NCBI GenBank assembly: GCA_964036155.1
Contig: OZ038423.1
Span: 7,517,249 to 7,581,248 of the forward strand
Reading direction: 5' to 3'
Length of the DNA stretch: 64,000 nt
Origin: Diploscapter coronatus
Taxonomy: Eukaryota > Nematoda > Chromadorea > Rhabditida > Rhabditidae
A program made the position numbers and the translations under genes. The notes below the pieces were generated by a model. That model did no database searches, was not told where the DNA came from, and was given only the letters and a program-made list of their open reading frames with translations. Positions 61,065 through 64,000 of the stretch are shown one piece after another. Within the stretch, counting starts at the first letter, position 1; every line of letters starts with the position of its first letter.

Positions 61065-64000
61065 ATGCGAAATTTGCTTGACGAACAAGCTTCAAATAGT
61101 CCGAGAACATTCCCAAATTATTTTAAATGTTTTAACGATGCATATCGTTCGTCCGAATGCTCATTTGAATATTTAGGTAAGAGAATTTCGCTCAACATTG
61201 GCTAATTAGCGACATTATTAACGGAGAGCTAAAATTGAACTAATCTTTGCTCTACAGAGTGGGCAGAGCTTGCGGACTCGACATTAATATCAACTTCTAA
61301 TAGTCTCAAAAATGAAAATACTATAGAGAAGATCCCACTACCAAAGCAGTCTGAATCCACGAAGAAACGTCGCGACATTCAAGGGCTCAGGGCATGGGCA
61401 ATTCTCCTTGTAGTGCTCTATCATTTCTTCCCTGCATACTTCCCCAACGGATATATCGGTGTTGACATGTGACTCATGAGAGATTTTGTTACTTTTGATT
61501 AAAGATTTTAGGTTCTTCGTAATTTCAGGATATCTGATCGTCATGATCATTTCCAAATCTAAGACGCTCAACTTCAAAACGTTAAAGACATTCTACTACC
61601 GCAGAATTAAGGTACGATTCTGATAAACTCAGTGACACAAAATATTCTCAGAGAATTTTTCCACTTTACTATCTTGCAATTGTCATGGTTTTGATAGCGA
61701 TGTATTCGCTTCTATCGAAAACATTCTACGATATAAATGAATCGAGTGGAATCAAAGCAATTCTTCTCATCACGAACATGAAATTTAAAATCGACCCTGA
61801 AAGAGATTATCAAATATTGGTAGGAAAATACCATTTGAGTATTTTGTAGTTATTAAAATTCAGTTAGCGAACGCAGAGGATCTTTTCACTCATACTTGGT
61901 CAGTCTGCGTTGAAATTCAGTGGTACATTCTTGCTCCATTGCTCTTCGTCGTTCAGCGGCATTATTCGATTCAATTCATGCTATTTTTCACAGGTAGATG
62001 AAATTATTTTATCACAACTTTTAATTGATGGACAGTGAATATATGCCACTGCGCACCAAAATTGTTAAGCTAGTTTTTTTTCCAAACAGAAATGCATTGA
62101 AGCCTAATTTTCTATGAAGAGATCATATAAGAGCAAAATTATGTCAAGATTTAACGGAATATTTCCATCATTGAGCTAGGAATAGAAAGTTTATTCAAGT
62201 ATGCCAATCCAAATTCGAAGAATGTTCAATTAGTTCGAAATATTAATAGCCAAATCCCATGCATTCATTTAACTTGAACTTATCATAACGTGCCTTACCC
62301 TACCCTTACTACTATCCTACCCTTCGCCTCTATATATCCTGAAAAGTCCAATTGTAATTTCATAATCATCCCACATTAGAACTGGTTTGCTACAAAACAT
62401 TTATATGATGCCTGAAACTTCTCAAACTTGTGATAAAACGAAGTATAGTGCCCGATACATTTCTTTAAATGAAGTTATTACTTTGGTGCGCAGTGAATGT
62501 CTCCCGTGAACAATAGCCATGTAATATTTGGTCTTTCAGGAATTAGTTTATCATCTTTGCTATTTTATCTCCTCTCAAATAATACAGTAGCTTTCAATTG
62601 TGTTCTGGCTCGTTTGTGGCAATTTTGTGCTGGAATAACGGCGTTTCATATTTCGAGCTCAAGAAATGATGGCCTCATTGTATGTTGTATATTAATATGT
62701 ATCCTCATTATTTATTATTCGAATTCAGAAATCTATGGAAGCTCCAAACAATAATAATTCCATAGAGAAGAGTACGAGATTTTACCAAATTTTTAATGCA
62801 TCAAATAAATAATGATTAATTATTTTATTTTTATTCAAATAAAGTAAAATGCTTTAGATAAACTTTTAGTTCTAACCTACATCGCCTATTTGGTGTTCGG
62901 AATAATTCTTTACACTTTTTCTTGGAGCACAGTTGAGTGTTCTCATCTTCGAATCGAAGTAACACTTCTTACGGCTATTTTGATTGTCATTGGAGCGTAT
63001 GAACAGGTTTTTTTTTAAAATTTATTTCTGTCAGATAAAAATGAACAACCCTCTCTCTAATGCGCTTCCTGAAGATTTGATGGAAGATTTTCAGATTTTG
63101 ATCGTATCAAATCCACTGATGAACTTCCTCGGCGATATTTCATATCCACTCTACCTCGTGCATTGGCCAGTATATGTAATAATCAAATATCATTTCAAAG
63201 ATAATCAATTAGGTGAAATTTCATAGCATAGAATTATTTCAGAAAAACTGATTTAGCACTTATTATTGGAATATTCGCCAGTTTTATATTGTCAGTATCG
63301 ATTTATATCGCATATGAACGTCCATATCTACAATTATCACCGACTCCAATTGTCTTTCTAATCGTTTCATTAGTTGGAATTTCATTAATCTTGATCCGAT
63401 CAGACTTGATTACGAATCGATTTTCTTACATGAGTAAATATGAAACGATGAATTATGATTTCATGGATGGAGACCCTTCGAAAAATCTATGTGGGTTTTG
63501 AACTTTTTCCTCAGAACTTCCGTTAGTACGCATACAGATTATCAGAGATGACCAGAATTCTAATTTCGATTTTTTTCAAAATTTTTATTTTTGAACTTAA
63601 CTATTACAACATTTTGTAAAATTAAATTTACAACGTGAGATCACTGATCTTACTTTTATATCCATCATAAATTTTAGCTGTCGCAATTGCGATAAATTAC
63701 TTCGAAGGAGTAAAGAATAGGAAGGAAAACGTGATGATTTCGAATTGTGTTCATATGAAATTCATCGATATAGTCATTCCTAAACCGTATGGCTTTTGCA
63801 GAAAAACGGTGAAGAATATTTTGAAGTGAGATTTTTCGTTAATGGCTCTCAAATTTTAGGGTACTCATAATGGCAGGATGAAAATTCTTGTCATCGGAAA
63901 TTCCTACGCCAGCAATCAAGCGGATCTCGTTTATTCCGGATTTCGTCATCTCGTAAAGGAATTCGACGTTTACTCTCTACCAGGTAAAACAATCTTCCAT
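61065..64000 (+). CDS. OAC-type membrane O-acyltransferase with SGNH domain, truncated by window
   Basis: Exons 61065-61176, 61258-61468, 61512-61611, 61652-61819, 61864-61993, 62540-62679, 62729-62771, 62858-62985, 63035-63212, 63257-63490, 63678-63825 and 63877-63983; the gene continues past 64000. At least 566 aa. The acyltransferase-3 domain starts at RDIQGLRAWAILL with the conserved His93 (LYHFFP) and GVDMFFVISGYLI, and has about ten membrane helices including SYPLYLVHWPV (His387). A lumenal SGNH hydrolase-like domain begins at VIGNSY (Ser540), cut by the edge. Members O-acylate carbohydrates or lipids; nematodes have many (oac genes). The first exon is the least certain. Donor choices for exon 8 (62985 or 63006) and exon 10 (63436 or 63490) are ambiguous. 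Intron 3 is only 40 nt. Confidence 0.88.

Noticed and set aside
1..64000. CRISPR arrays, prokaryotic operons or phage features
   Set aside because: No repeat-spacer structure, and intron-rich genes show this is eukaryotic nuclear DNA.

Overview
The window is nematode nuclear DNA, most likely from a free-living rhabditid. The evidence is a complete paramyosin gene (unc-15) whose reconstructed protein follows the Caenorhabditis sequence almost residue for residue, AT-rich introns that are often only 40-50 nt, DUF229 and OAC-type acyltransferase genes, and tiny secreted cysteine-rich peptide genes. I cannot name the species. Most genes have many exons, so I rebuilt them by joining conserved coding blocks at splice sites with matching phase.

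Layout: 898-1610 (+) is a four-exon secreted protein whose motif order resembles the plant S-protein homologue (SPH) fold. 4121-13722 (-) is unc-15 paramyosin, 22 exons and 874 aa. A 3.35-kb divergent intergenic region follows. 17074-36295 (+) is a Pro/Ser-rich tandem-C2 (synaptotagmin-like) protein whose second intron is 9.7 kb. 37114-38145 is a non-coding foldback transposon with 223-bp terminal inverted repeats. 38503-40503 (+) is an acid ceramidase (ASAH1 family) with every catalytic residue in place. 41517-45828 and 48128-54558 (+) are tandem DUF229 (sulfatase/alkaline-phosphatase superfamily) type II membrane proteins with the same 21-exon architecture. 55083-55681 (-) is a secreted double CC-module peptide. 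58458-58963 (+) is a 58-aa secreted four-cysteine peptide. 59732-60100 (+) is an orphan C-terminal piece of a GH38 alpha-mannosidase. 61065 to the right edge (+) is an OAC-type membrane O-acyltransferase with an SGNH domain, cut by the window end.

The genes do not form an operon or a single pathway. Muscle structure, membrane trafficking, lipid hydrolysis, cell-surface chemistry and secreted peptides are interleaved. The two DUF229 genes are a clear local duplication. The strongest window-wide signal is splicing: 7 of roughly 98 reconstructed introns have a GC instead of a GT donor (three in unc-15, two in the ceramidase, one in the C2 gene, one in a DUF229 copy), far above the level of about one per cent or less usual in nematodes such as C. 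elegans. One of them is GC in one DUF229 paralogue and GT at the same intron of the other.

All exon calls are by eye. No alignment, transcript or database search was available. Functions of the large enzymes and of paramyosin are firm; the SPH, PDZ and tRNA-like calls are resemblance only.
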